Assembly (NCBI RefSeq): GCF_008360935.1
Contig: NZ_SRXO01000009.1
Span: 62,001 to 126,000 of the forward strand
DNA length: 64,000 nt
Direction of reading: 5' to 3'
DNA from: Siccirubricoccus phaeus
GTDB lineage: Bacteria; Pseudomonadota; Alphaproteobacteria; Acetobacterales; Acetobacteraceae
Positions 52,024 to 59,801 of this stretch are shown piece after piece. Under the pieces are notes generated by a model. That model worked only from the letters and a program-made list of their open reading frames with translations. It searched no databases and had not been told where the DNA came from. The position numbers were made by a program, and so were the translations under genes. The first letter of the stretch is position 1. Each line of letters starts with the position of its first letter.

Positions 52024-52904
52024 TCGGGCCGGATGGGCGGGCCGAAGCCGTAGAGGCGGGCGGGGTTATCCACCAATACCGCCTGGCGCTGCGCCTCGCC
52101 TGGCGCCCATTCGCCGAGGGCATCCAGCAGCACGCCGTCATCCGGCACCTGCAGCGGCGGCCACATGGAGGGGTGCGGCCAGTCCGTGCCCCAGACGCAG
52201 CGATCGGGCGCCGCGGCGAGCATCGCCCGGGCCATGTCCTGCACGTCCCGGTAGGGCGCGCCGGCAGAGGAGCGGTAGCCGCAGAGCTTCGCCCAGGCGC
52301 CCTTTTCCAGCAGCCGCAGCATGGCCTTGAAGCCGGGGTTGTCCACGCCGCCCTCGCTGGCCTTCACGCCGCCCATATGGTCCACCACCACGGGGATGGG
52401 CAGGCGCGCCAGCACGCTTTCCAGCGCCACCAATTCCTTGTCATGGGCATAGAGCTGGAGGTGCCAGCCGAGCTTGGCCAGCGTCTCGCCCAGCGCCTCG
52501 AGCTGCTCCAGCGGCGTGCCATTGCCGGAGACGGCGTTGAAGCGCACGCCGCAGGCGCCGCGCGGGGACATGGCTTTCAGCGCCGGCAGGTCGAAGCTCT
52601 CATCCACCACCACCACGGCGCGGGCGCGGTCGAGGCCCATGGCCTCCACGGCATCCAGCGTCACGGCGTTGTCCGTGCCGTAGATGCTGGGCTGCACGAT
52701 GACGGTGCGGGAGAAGCCGATGGTGTTCAGCATGTCGAGATACATGCCGATGGAGGCCTCGGGCGGGGTGTAGCCGCGGCCGGGCGAGAGCGGGTAGCGG
52801 TGATAGGGGCCGAAGATATGCATGTGGCAGTCGGTGCTGCCGGGCGGGGCCTTCCAGCCGGGTTTTGACGTGACGGGCAGGGGGCCGGGGCAGGGGCGGG
52901 TCAT
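52020..52904 (-). CDS. Amidohydrolase of the 2-pyrone-4,6-dicarboxylate lactonase type
   Basis: A 294-aa amidohydrolase-2 protein. DCHMHIFGPYHRYPL is the metal-site histidine motif, VVDHMGG follows, and GTDWPHPS carries the catalytic aspartate. Relatives include LigI, which opens the lactone of 2-pyrone-4,6-dicarboxylate in aromatic acid degradation, and other small-lactone hydrolases. The start is ATG 52904. The downstream MFS gene on the same strand might import an aromatic acid, but a long repeat separates them. Confidence 0.87.
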   Translation of the reverse strand: MTRPCPGPLPVTSKPGWKAPPGSTDCHMHIFGPYHRYPLSPGRGYTPPEASIGMYLDMLNTIGFSRTVIVQPSIYGTDNAVTLDAVEAMGLDRARAVVVVDESFDLPALKAMSPRGACGVRFNAVSGNGTPLEQLEALGETLAKLGWHLQLYAHDKELVALESVLARLPIPVVVDHMGGVKASEGGVDNPGFKAMLRLLEKGAWAKLCGYRSSAGAPYRDVQDMARAMLAAAPDRCVWGTDWPHPSMWPPLQVPDDGVLLDALGEWAPGEAQRQAVLVDNPARLYGFGPPIRPE

Positions 52905-52919
52905 GACGTTCCTCCGGTG

Positions 52920-53115
52920 CCGAGAGGGGCGTCGCGCCGTGAGGCGCGCCAATAGGGCAATCCCTCTCGGGCTCACCCCGCCAAAGGCCGAAAGGCCTTT
53001 GGAAACCATGAGTTTTAGAGCGAGCAGGTTGGAACAGCAGACTCAAGGGGGCCAGGGGCCTTTCGGCCCTTGGCGGGTGGGAGCTTGAGGGAGGGCAGAG
53101 CCCTCCCTCAACACC
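52920..53115. repeat. Family A intergenic repeat, copy 4
   Basis: Starts CCGAGAGGG and closes with CCCTCTCGG, with an inserted GCGTCGCGCC/GGCGCGCC hairpin. CAAAGGCC/GGCCTTTG and AAACCATGAGTTTT follow, then GGGCCTTTCGGCCC and finally GAGGGAGGGC/GCCCTCCCTC. It ends directly at the stop of the MFS gene. Confidence 0.85.
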
Positions 53116-54369
53116 CTATTCGGCCGGCGCGATCGCCGCCACCTGCCTGCCGCGCGTCTCCGGCAGCAGCAGCAGCCCGATCACCATCACGCCGTAAGCC
53201 GCGAAGGCGAAGATCGCGATCGCCGTGCCCAGCGGCAGCTTCTGCGACAGGAACCCCACCATCGCCGGGAACAGCGCGCCGAAGGCCCGGCCGACATTGT
53301 AGCAGAAGCCCTGGCCGGTCCCCCGCACCTCGGTGGGGTAGAGCTCCGTCATGAACGGCCCCATGGCGGAGAACATCATGTAGAGGATGAAGCCGAGCGG
53401 TGCCGCCAGCACCAGCATCAGCTCGTTGGAGATGGGCAGCGTCACATAGGCCACGACGGAGATCGCCGAGCCGATGGCCGAGATCAGGAAGGTGCGCTTC
53501 CGCCCGATGGCATCCGCCAGATAGGCGCCGGCGAGGAAGCCGATCCAGGCGCCGAGGATGTGCACCAGCAGGTAGCTGCCCGTGTTCAGCACCGAAAGCT
53601 GGCGTTCCGTGCGCAGGAAGGTGGGCAGCCAGACGGAGAGGGCGTAGGAGCCGCCCTGCGCGCCGGTGACCATCAGCGCCACCTTCAGGGTGGTGCCGAG
53701 ATAGGGCGGCCGCAGCACGGCGAAGAGCTGGCCGAAGGGCGAGCCGCCCGGTGCCGCGCTGCGCTGCCGGGCGGTGAACACCTCCGGCTCGTCCACATGC
53801 TTGCGGACGTAGAAGACCAGCAGGGCCGGGGCCAGGCCGATCCAGAACATCACCTTCCAGGCCGTCGCATCCGGCAGCAGCGCGAAGATGACGGTGTAGA
53901 GCAGCGCCGCCGCACCCCAGCCGAGGGCCCAGCCGCTCTGCACCAGGCCGACGGCGCGGCCCCGGTACTTGTCGCGGATCACCTCGCCCATCAGCACCGC
54001 GCCGGCCGACCATTCGGCGCCGAAGCCGAGGCCCTGCAAGGCGCGGAAGATGAAGAGCTGATTGAAATCCTGGGCGAAGCCGCAGAGGAAGGTGAAGCCG
54101 GCATACCAGAGGATGGTGATCTGCAGCACCCGCACCCGGCCGTAGCGGTCCGAGAGCGCGCCGGCCAGCCAGCCGCCGAAGGCCGAGACCAGCAGGGTGA
54201 CGGTGCCGAGCAGCCCGGCATCGGCGCGGGAGATGCCCCAGAGGGTGAGCAGCGTCGGGATGACGAAGCTGAAGATCTGCACGTCGAGCGCATCGAGCGA
54301 CCAGCCGCCGAGGCAGCCGATCATCGTCTTGCGTTCCTTGTCGGTAAGGTCGCGTAGCCAGCCGAACAT
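53116..54369 (-). CDS. MFS transporter, MHS/aromatic-acid type
   Basis: A 417-aa major facilitator with 12 predicted helices. Landmarks are MIGCLGGWSLDALDVQIFSFVIPTL, AFGGWLAGALSDRYGRVRVL and FRALQGLGFGAEWSAGAVLMGE, then MTELYPTEVRGTGQGFCYN in the second half. It resembles importers of aromatic or hydroxy acids of the metabolite:proton symporter group. ATG 54369 has AAAGGGA upstream. Confidence 0.9.
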   Translation of the reverse strand: MFGWLRDLTDKERKTMIGCLGGWSLDALDVQIFSFVIPTLLTLWGISRADAGLLGTVTLLVSAFGGWLAGALSDRYGRVRVLQITILWYAGFTFLCGFAQDFNQLFIFRALQGLGFGAEWSAGAVLMGEVIRDKYRGRAVGLVQSGWALGWGAAALLYTVIFALLPDATAWKVMFWIGLAPALLVFYVRKHVDEPEVFTARQRSAAPGGSPFGQLFAVLRPPYLGTTLKVALMVTGAQGGSYALSVWLPTFLRTERQLSVLNTGSYLLVHILGAWIGFLAGAYLADAIGRKRTFLISAIGSAISVVAYVTLPISNELMLVLAAPLGFILYMMFSAMGPFMTELYPTEVRGTGQGFCYNVGRAFGALFPAMVGFLSQKLPLGTAIAIFAFAAYGVMVIGLLLLPETRGRQVAAIAPAE

Positions 54370-54615
54370 CGCGGCGTGGTCCCTTTCCTGCGCGGAGCTT
54401 CCCCCCGGCAGGGCGGCCCGCTGACGTTTCCCCAGGGCGGTTTGCCCGCTTCGGGCCAGCCTGCGCAGCGCGGCTGGGCTTGTCAAATCAGGGGAGGGGG
54501 TACTCCCCCAGCCGCGTTGCGGGGGAGGGTCGGGGCGGGGGACCGCCCCGCGCAATCCGGCCGCACCCTCACCGCAGCCCGCCCCCGCCCTGCGGGGAAG
54601 GGTGTCCGCCGGGGC

Positions 54616-56118
54616 CTATTTCCGTCCCGCCGCGAAGCGCACGGCCTCTTCGGCCGCCCGGAACAGGGCGCGGGCTTTCTGCCAGGTCTCCTCGTATTCC
54701 GCCTTCGGGTCGCTGTCCGCGACCACGCCCGCGCCCGCCTGCACATGCATCACGCCGTCCTTCACCAGCGCCATGCGCAGGCCGATGCAGGTGTCCATCC
54801 CGCCATCCACGCCGAAATAGCCGAAGCCGCCGGCATAGATGCCGCGGCGGGAGGGTTCCAGCTCCTCGATGATCTCCATCGCCCGCACCTTCGGCGCGCC
54901 GGTCAGCGTGCCGGCCGGGAAGCCGCCGGCCAGGGCATCGATGGCGGTGAGGCCGGGGCGGAGGCGGCCCTTCACCTCGCTGCCGATATGCATCACCTGG
55001 CTGTAGCGCTCGATCTGGAATTGGCTGGTGACCTGCACGCTGCCAATGGCGGCGACGCGGCCGACATCGTTGCGGCCGAGATCGAGCAGCATCAGGTGTT
55101 CCGCCCGTTCCTTCGGGTCGGCCAGCAGCTCGGCTTCCAGCGCCCTGTCCTCCTCCGGCGTGGCGCCGCGGCGGCGGGTGCCGGCCAGGGGGCGGATCGT
55201 CACCTCCCCGTCGCGCAGCCGCACCAGGATCTCCGGCGAGGCGCCCACCGCGGCAAAGCCGGCGAAGTCGAAATAGAACAGGAAGGGCGCCGGGTTGATC
55301 CGCCGCAGCGCGCGGTAGAGGGCGAAGGGCGGCAGGGCGAAGGGCGCCGAGAAGCGCTGCGAGGGGACGATCTGGAAGCAATCCCCGGCGCGGATGTATT
55401 CCTTCGCCGTCTCGACCGCCGCGATGAAGCCTGCTTCGGTGAAATTGCTGCCGGGCGCCGGCGGCGGGGGCAGGGAAACGGGCGCCGCCGGGCGGGGCAG
55501 GGGGCGGTCCAACGCCGCCTCCGCCTCGTCCAGCCGGGCTTCGGCGGCGTCATAGGCCGCCCTGGCGTCAAGCCCGGGCGAGGGCCAGACGGTGGTGAAG
55601 AGGGAGAGCGCGTCCCGCACATGGTCGAACACCGCGACCAGGGTGGGGCGCACCAGCACCGCCTCCGGCACGCCGAGCACATCGGCATTCTTCGCCGGGA
55701 TGCGCTCCATCAGACGGACCATGTCGTAGCCCAGATAGCCGAACAGCCCGGCGGCAATCGGCGGCAGGCCGGGCGGCAGGGGCAGGTGGTTGGCGGCCAG
55801 CAGGCGGCGCAGGCTGTCCAGCGCCGGCTCGCCGGCGGGCTCGAAACCGTGCGGGGCGGCGAGGGCGTGGCGGTTCAGCTCCGCCTGCCCGTCGCGGCAG
55901 CGCCAGATCAGGTCGGGCTCCAGCCCGATGGCGGAATAGCGGCCGCGGGCGGCGCCGCCCTCGATGCTCTCCAGCAGGAAGGCGTTGGGCTTGCCCTGGG
56001 CCAGCTTCAGGAAGGCGCCGACCGGCGTGTCCAGATCCGCGACCCGCTCCCGCCACAGCACCTGGCCCTGCCCGGCGGCAAGACCAGCGCTGAAGGTGGC
56101 GAAATCGGGGCTCGGCAT
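54616..56118 (-). CDS. trpE: Anthranilate synthase component I
   Basis: A 500-aa TrpE. The N-terminal half has AFLLESIEGGAARGRYSAIG (tryptophan-binding LLES motif) and GLFGYLGYDMVR. The catalytic half has DCFQIVPSQRF, RPLAGTRRRG and RNDVGRVAAIGSV, then GGFPAGTLTGAPKVRAMEII and GYFGVDGGMDTCIGLRMA. It converts chorismate to anthranilate with a TrpG partner that is not in the window. ATG 56118 is used; an in-frame ATG 16 codons upstream exists but adds unconserved residues. Confidence 0.95.
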   Translation of the reverse strand: MPSPDFATFSAGLAAGQGQVLWRERVADLDTPVGAFLKLAQGKPNAFLLESIEGGAARGRYSAIGLEPDLIWRCRDGQAELNRHALAAPHGFEPAGEPALDSLRRLLAANHLPLPPGLPPIAAGLFGYLGYDMVRLMERIPAKNADVLGVPEAVLVRPTLVAVFDHVRDALSLFTTVWPSPGLDARAAYDAAEARLDEAEAALDRPLPRPAAPVSLPPPPAPGSNFTEAGFIAAVETAKEYIRAGDCFQIVPSQRFSAPFALPPFALYRALRRINPAPFLFYFDFAGFAAVGASPEILVRLRDGEVTIRPLAGTRRRGATPEEDRALEAELLADPKERAEHLMLLDLGRNDVGRVAAIGSVQVTSQFQIERYSQVMHIGSEVKGRLRPGLTAIDALAGGFPAGTLTGAPKVRAMEIIEELEPSRRGIYAGGFGYFGVDGGMDTCIGLRMALVKDGVMHVQAGAGVVADSDPKAEYEETWQKARALFRAAEEAVRFAAGRK

Positions 56119-56411
56119 GGGGTGGTGTCCTTCTCGGGAAATGCGGAGGGTCCGCACCCCTGTCATGGCGGGGGCGGGGGCGGGCATCAAGGCCAAGGCG
56201 CGCGAAAAGCCGGTTCGGAAGGGGGCTGTCGCCCCGGAGCCGCCCCGCCGGGGGCCGCGGAAAGGTCCGACATTGCCGGTGGGATCCCCCTGCGGCTGAA
56301 GCGGGGGTGGGCTTCGCGGTTCGAAGCAGGCCCTTCCACGCGGCGGGGAGCGCCGCGGCCTCCCGCACCCGTCCCGCAAAGGAAGGCGCCCCCGGCGCCG
56401 TACCGGCCTGG

Positions 56412-57866
56412 CTATTTCGGCCTGCCCAGCACCTGTTCCGACAGCCCGGCGCTGCGGCGGACGAAATCCAGCGGGCCGGAGAAATCGAAGTTCCGGTACA
56501 CCGCCGCCAGGTGGTTGAAATGCGGCGCCTGGGCGAATTGCACGAAGGCCAGGCGATGCCCGGCGTAATCGCTGTTCAGCAGGTCGCGGGAGAAGGCGAG
56601 CAGCCTGCGCCGGTCCTCCGCCGCCCATTCGGCGTTCAGCGTGTAGAATTTCTGCAGCCATTCGCCGCTGCCGGCATTGCGGAAGGCGGCGGCATTCGGG
56701 GTGACGCAGATCTGCCCGCCGATCAGCTCCCGCGCCGCATGCATCATCACCGGAAGCTGCGAACAGGCCAGGACCCGTCCCGCATAGAGCAGCGACTGGT
56801 TCGGCATCAGCAGCCCGGCCGGGGAGCGCTCCGCCAGGGTGATGGAGGCGACCAGATGCGCCCTGATGCCTTCCCGGTAGCAGGCCAGGTCGGCCAGCTT
56901 CTCCTGCACCGCCTGCAATTTTTCCAGGCCGGTCTGCTTCGCGCTCCACATCGCCGCGCCGATCATCAGGTCGGCGTTGTGGAGCAGCCGCAGCACATAG
57001 GGGAATGCCGAGTAGCGGTGCAGCGTCGCCCGCACCTGCTGCGCCGCCTTCGTGTAGCGATAGAAAAAGACATCCTCCCAGGGGATGAGGACATCGTCGA
57101 ACACCACCAGCGTATCCACCTCGTCGAAGCGGTTGGCCAGCGGGTAATCTGCAGGATCGCCCCGCCCCGCGAAGCCGCCGCGGCAGATATGCTTCACGCC
57201 CGGCGCGCCCATCTTCACGATGCACCCCACCGCGTAGTCGCTCTCCTTCTCGTCGGTCCAGGCGCCGACCGTCGGCTTCAGATAGGCCTGGTCGGCATAG
57301 GCCGCCGCGGTCTCGTACTTGGCGCCGCGGATGACGATGCCGGCGCTCGTCTCCTTCACCACATGCACCATCATGTCGGGATCGCGCTCGGTGATGGGTC
57401 GGCTGCGATCGCCCTTCGGGTCGGTGTTGGCGGAGACGTGGAAAGGGTCCAGCTCCACCACCCGGCGGATATGGCTGCTGATATTGTCGGCGAAGCGCGG
57501 GTCGATCTCGTTCAGGATGTCCTTGCCATCCTGCAGCGACCACATCTCGCCGACCGTCTCATCCCCGACGCGGGTGACGACGCCGCCCACGTCCTGCAGC
57601 AGCAGGTCGACGCTGCGCCATTTCCGCCACCAATCCTCCTGGGTGGTGGGCGGCTGCTGGAACAGGCTGTGCCGCTCCCCGCCCTCCACGTAGGTCAGAT
57701 CGGCCTGGTAGGCCGCCTCATGCTGCATGTCGTACATGCGGGCCTTGGCGGCGGCGATCGGGGCGAAGGCCCGGTGCCGGGCGACATCCGTCACCTTCTC
57801 GCCGTCGATCCAGACCTCCCGCCCATCCTTGATGCCGTCGAGGTATTGCGCGCCGGTGCGGATCAT
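56412..57866 (-). CDS. hpaB: 4-hydroxyphenylacetate 3-monooxygenase, large oxygenase (HpaB family)
   Basis: A 484-aa FADH2-dependent flavin monooxygenase of the HpaB family. Landmarks are RTGAQYLDGIKDGREVWIDGEKV, DPKGDRSRPITERDPDMMVHVV, GIVIRGAKYETAAAYADQAYLKP and FDDVLIPWEDVFFYRYTKAAQ. It hydroxylates a phenol to a catechol using reduced FAD from a separate reductase (HpaC), which is not adjacent. A LysR gene is divergently transcribed 96 bp away and probably controls it. Confidence 0.92.
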   Translation of the reverse strand: MIRTGAQYLDGIKDGREVWIDGEKVTDVARHRAFAPIAAAKARMYDMQHEAAYQADLTYVEGGERHSLFQQPPTTQEDWWRKWRSVDLLLQDVGGVVTRVGDETVGEMWSLQDGKDILNEIDPRFADNISSHIRRVVELDPFHVSANTDPKGDRSRPITERDPDMMVHVVKETSAGIVIRGAKYETAAAYADQAYLKPTVGAWTDEKESDYAVGCIVKMGAPGVKHICRGGFAGRGDPADYPLANRFDEVDTLVVFDDVLIPWEDVFFYRYTKAAQQVRATLHRYSAFPYVLRLLHNADLMIGAAMWSAKQTGLEKLQAVQEKLADLACYREGIRAHLVASITLAERSPAGLLMPNQSLLYAGRVLACSQLPVMMHAARELIGGQICVTPNAAAFRNAGSGEWLQKFYTLNAEWAAEDRRRLLAFSRDLLNSDYAGHRLAFVQFAQAPHFNHLAAVYRNFDFSGPLDFVRRSAGLSEQVLGRPK

Positions 57867-57904
57867 GCGGAGCGGCCCTCCTTGCCTGTGCCGCAGGCAG
57901 GATG

Positions 57905-57925
57905 CCCCGCCTAGATTCATCGGGG
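57905..57925. promoter_or_regulatory. Inverted repeat in the hpaB-lysR gap
   Basis: CCCCG, 11 bases, CGGGG in the 96-bp divergent promoter region. Five-base arms separated by 11 bases fit the size of LysR-type operators, although the usual T-N11-A ends are not obvious. Confidence 0.35.
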
Positions 57926-57962
57926 AAATATCTTTTGCCGGGCTTCGGCATCGGCCTAGCCT

Positions 57963-58883
57963 ATGCTGATGGACCTTTCCCTCCGCGCCCTGCGCTATCT
58001 GGTCACGGTGGCGGACCAGGGCAGCGTCACCGCCGCCGCCCGCCGCCTGCACGTCTCCCAGCCCGCCATCTCCGAAGCCCTGGCGGCGCTGGAGGCGGAA
58101 TTCGGCTTGCCGCTCTTCCTCCGCCACCATGCCCGCGGCGTCACCCCCACCCCGGCCGGGGCGCGGGTGGTGGCGGAGGCGCGGCAACTCCTCGCCCATG
58201 CCGCGGATGTGGCGCGCACCGCCCGGGCGCTGGGCGGGGCGCCGGCGGGGGAGATCACCCTCGGCTGCTTCCTCACCGTCGCGCCGCGCTTCCTGCCGCG
58301 GCTGCTGGCCGCCTTCGCTGCCCGCCACCCTGCCATCGCCGTGCGGCTGGAGGAGGGGGACCAGCAGGAGCTGCTGACCCAGCTCGCCCTCGGCCGCACC
58401 GAATTGGCGCTGGCCTACGACTTCGCCCTGCCCGAAACCGTGGAAGCCGAGACCCTGGCCGAGCTGCCGCCCCACGCCGTGCTGCCGCTGCACCACCCCC
58501 TGGCGAAGCGCCCGCGCCTGAAGCTGGAGGAGCTGGCCGGCGAGCGCCTGCTGCTGCTCGACCTGCCGCATTCGCGCGACTACTTCTATTCCCTGTTCCG
58601 TGCCAAGGGGCTGGAACCCCGCATCGGCTTCGCCTCCCGCAGCCAGGAGCTGATCCGTGGCATGGTCGGCAACGGCCATGGCTTCGCCATCCAGAATGCG
58701 GTGGCGCAAAGCGCCCATGCGGTGGATGGCAGCCGCGTCACCACCCTGCCGCTGGACCCGGATCTGCGGCCGGTGCGGCTGATGCTGCTCTCGCCGCGCG
58801 GGCTGCCGGCGCGGCCGGCCGTGGCGGCCTTCGCGGGGTTCGTGCGGGAGGCGTTCGCGGTGGGCGGGCTGTTCGACGAGTGA
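57963..58883 (+). CDS. LysR-family transcriptional regulator, divergent from hpaB
   Basis: A 306-aa LysR protein. Residues 1-65 form the winged helix ([49 protein letters not shown]). The effector domain has [21 protein letters not shown]. It probably senses an aromatic acid and activates hpaB. Starts at ATG 57963 or 57969 are both reasonable. Confidence 0.9.
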   Translation: MLMDLSLRALRYLVTVADQGSVTAAARRLHVSQPAISEALAALEAEFGLPLFLRHHARGVTPTPAGARVVAEARQLLAHAADVARTARALGGAPAGEITLGCFLTVAPRFLPRLLAAFAARHPAIAVRLEEGDQQELLTQLALGRTELALAYDFALPETVEAETLAELPPHAVLPLHHPLAKRPRLKLEELAGERLLLLDLPHSRDYFYSLFRAKGLEPRIGFASRSQELIRGMVGNGHGFAIQNAVAQSAHAVDGSRVTTLPLDPDLRPVRLMLLSPRGLPARPAVAAFAGFVREAFAVGGLFDE

Positions 58884-58918
58884 AGGTGGGTTTGCGGTTC
58901 AACCTGCCGATTCGGACC

Positions 58919-58994
58919 GGGGTCCGGGGACCGGTCCGGTCCCCGGCGGGGTCCAGGGGCAGCGCCCCTGGCGGGGTCTGGGGCGGAGCCCCAG
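58919..58994. repeat. Family B three-hairpin repeat, copy 3
   Basis: After CGGGGTCCGG: GGGGACC/GGTCCCC (58926-58944), CAGGGGC/GCCCCTG with an AGC loop (58954-58970), GGGGC/GCCCC around GGA (58980-58992). The linkers are GGCGGGGTC and GCGGGGTCT. It lies 40 bp before the folE start. Confidence 0.88.
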
Positions 58995-59034
58995 CCGCCC
59001 CCCGGCGTTCTCCTCCCCCGAAAGGAGATCCGCC

Positions 59035-59610
59035 ATGCCCCGTCCCAGCCGCGCCGAGGCCGAATCCGCCATCCGCACCCTCATCAGCTGGGCCGGCGAC
59101 GACCCGCATCGCGAAGGCCTCCTCGACACCCCCGCCCGCGTCGCCCGCGCCTATGAGGAATTCTTCGCCGGCTACGCCATCGACCCCGTCGCGCTGCTGG
59201 AACGCACCTTCGCGGAGACCGAGGGCTATGACGAGATCGTCCTGCTGAAGAACATCCGGCTGGAAAGCTATTGCGAGCACCACATGGTGCCGATCATCGG
59301 CAGCGCCCATGTCGCCTATCTGCCCGCCCAGCGCGTCGTCGGCATCAGCAAGCTGGCGCGGGTGGTGCAGGCCTATGCCAAGCGCCTGCAGATCCAGGAA
59401 AAGCTGACCGCGCAGATCGCCAACACCATCGAGGCGGTGCTGCAGCCGCGCGGCGTCGCCGTCATCATCGAAAGCGAGCACCAGTGCATGACGACGCGGG
59501 GCGTGCACCAGCACGGCGCCGCCATGGTCACCAGCCGCATGCTTGGCGCGTTCCGCGACGATGCGAATACCAGGCGGGAGCTGCTGGCGCTGATCAAGGC
59601 ACCGGCCTGA
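59035..59610 (+). CDS. folE: GTP cyclohydrolase I
   Basis: A 191-aa GTP cyclohydrolase I. Zinc ligands are C80 and H83 in [10 protein letters not shown] and C151 in [35 protein letters not shown] and the final REELLALI-type helix (here [11 protein letters not shown]) complete the fold. It converts GTP to dihydroneopterin triphosphate, the first step to folate and related pterins. AAGGAG precedes the ATG. A strong terminator hairpin follows, so it is monocistronic. Confidence 0.96.
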   Translation: MPRPSRAEAESAIRTLISWAGDDPHREGLLDTPARVARAYEEFFAGYAIDPVALLERTFAETEGYDEIVLLKNIRLESYCEHHMVPIIGSAHVAYLPAQRVVGISKLARVVQAYAKRLQIQEKLTAQIANTIEAVLQPRGVAVIIESEHQCMTTRGVHQHGAAMVTSRMLGAFRDDANTRRELLALIKAPA

Positions 59611-59615
59611 GCGTC

Positions 59616-59650
59616 CGGCCGGGCCGGGCACACCGCCCCCGGCCCGGCCG
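59616..59650 (+). terminator. Terminator hairpin after folE
   Basis: CGGCCGGGCCGGG pairs with CCCGGCCCGGCCG over 13 bp around a nine-base loop, starting five bases after the folE stop. No T-run follows. Confidence 0.6.
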
Positions 59651-59750
59651 CTGAGGCGCCCCAGCCCCGCCGCCCTGAGTCCCCGGCAGCTCGCCAGCGG
59701 ATGTAACTCTCTTTTTCTCTCCACATCCCCGAAACGGCGGGCTATCTGAA

Positions 59751-59769
59751 AATGCGAGTCATTCGCATT
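59751..59769. promoter_or_regulatory. Fur-box-like palindrome before the siderophore receptor
   Basis: AATGCGA, GTCAT, TCGCATT: perfect seven-base arms around five bases, 33 bp before the receptor ATG. It has the size and form of a Fur site (AATGAGAATCATTCTCATT-like). Iron-dependent repression of the receptor is expected. Confidence 0.65.
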
Positions 59770-59801
59770 TATACGCAATTCCCGTGCCGGGACGGAATGA
59801 A

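Noticed and set aside
56119-56170. Possible tryptophan leader peptide before trpE
   Set aside because: The short upstream ATG frame runs in phase into trpE and has no tryptophan codons; no alternating hairpins were found.
58900-59034. Family B element before folE considered as a folate riboswitch
   Set aside because: The same three-hairpin element occurs between convergent genes (28970) and before an unrelated deacetylase gene (49628), so a folate-specific sensor is unlikely.
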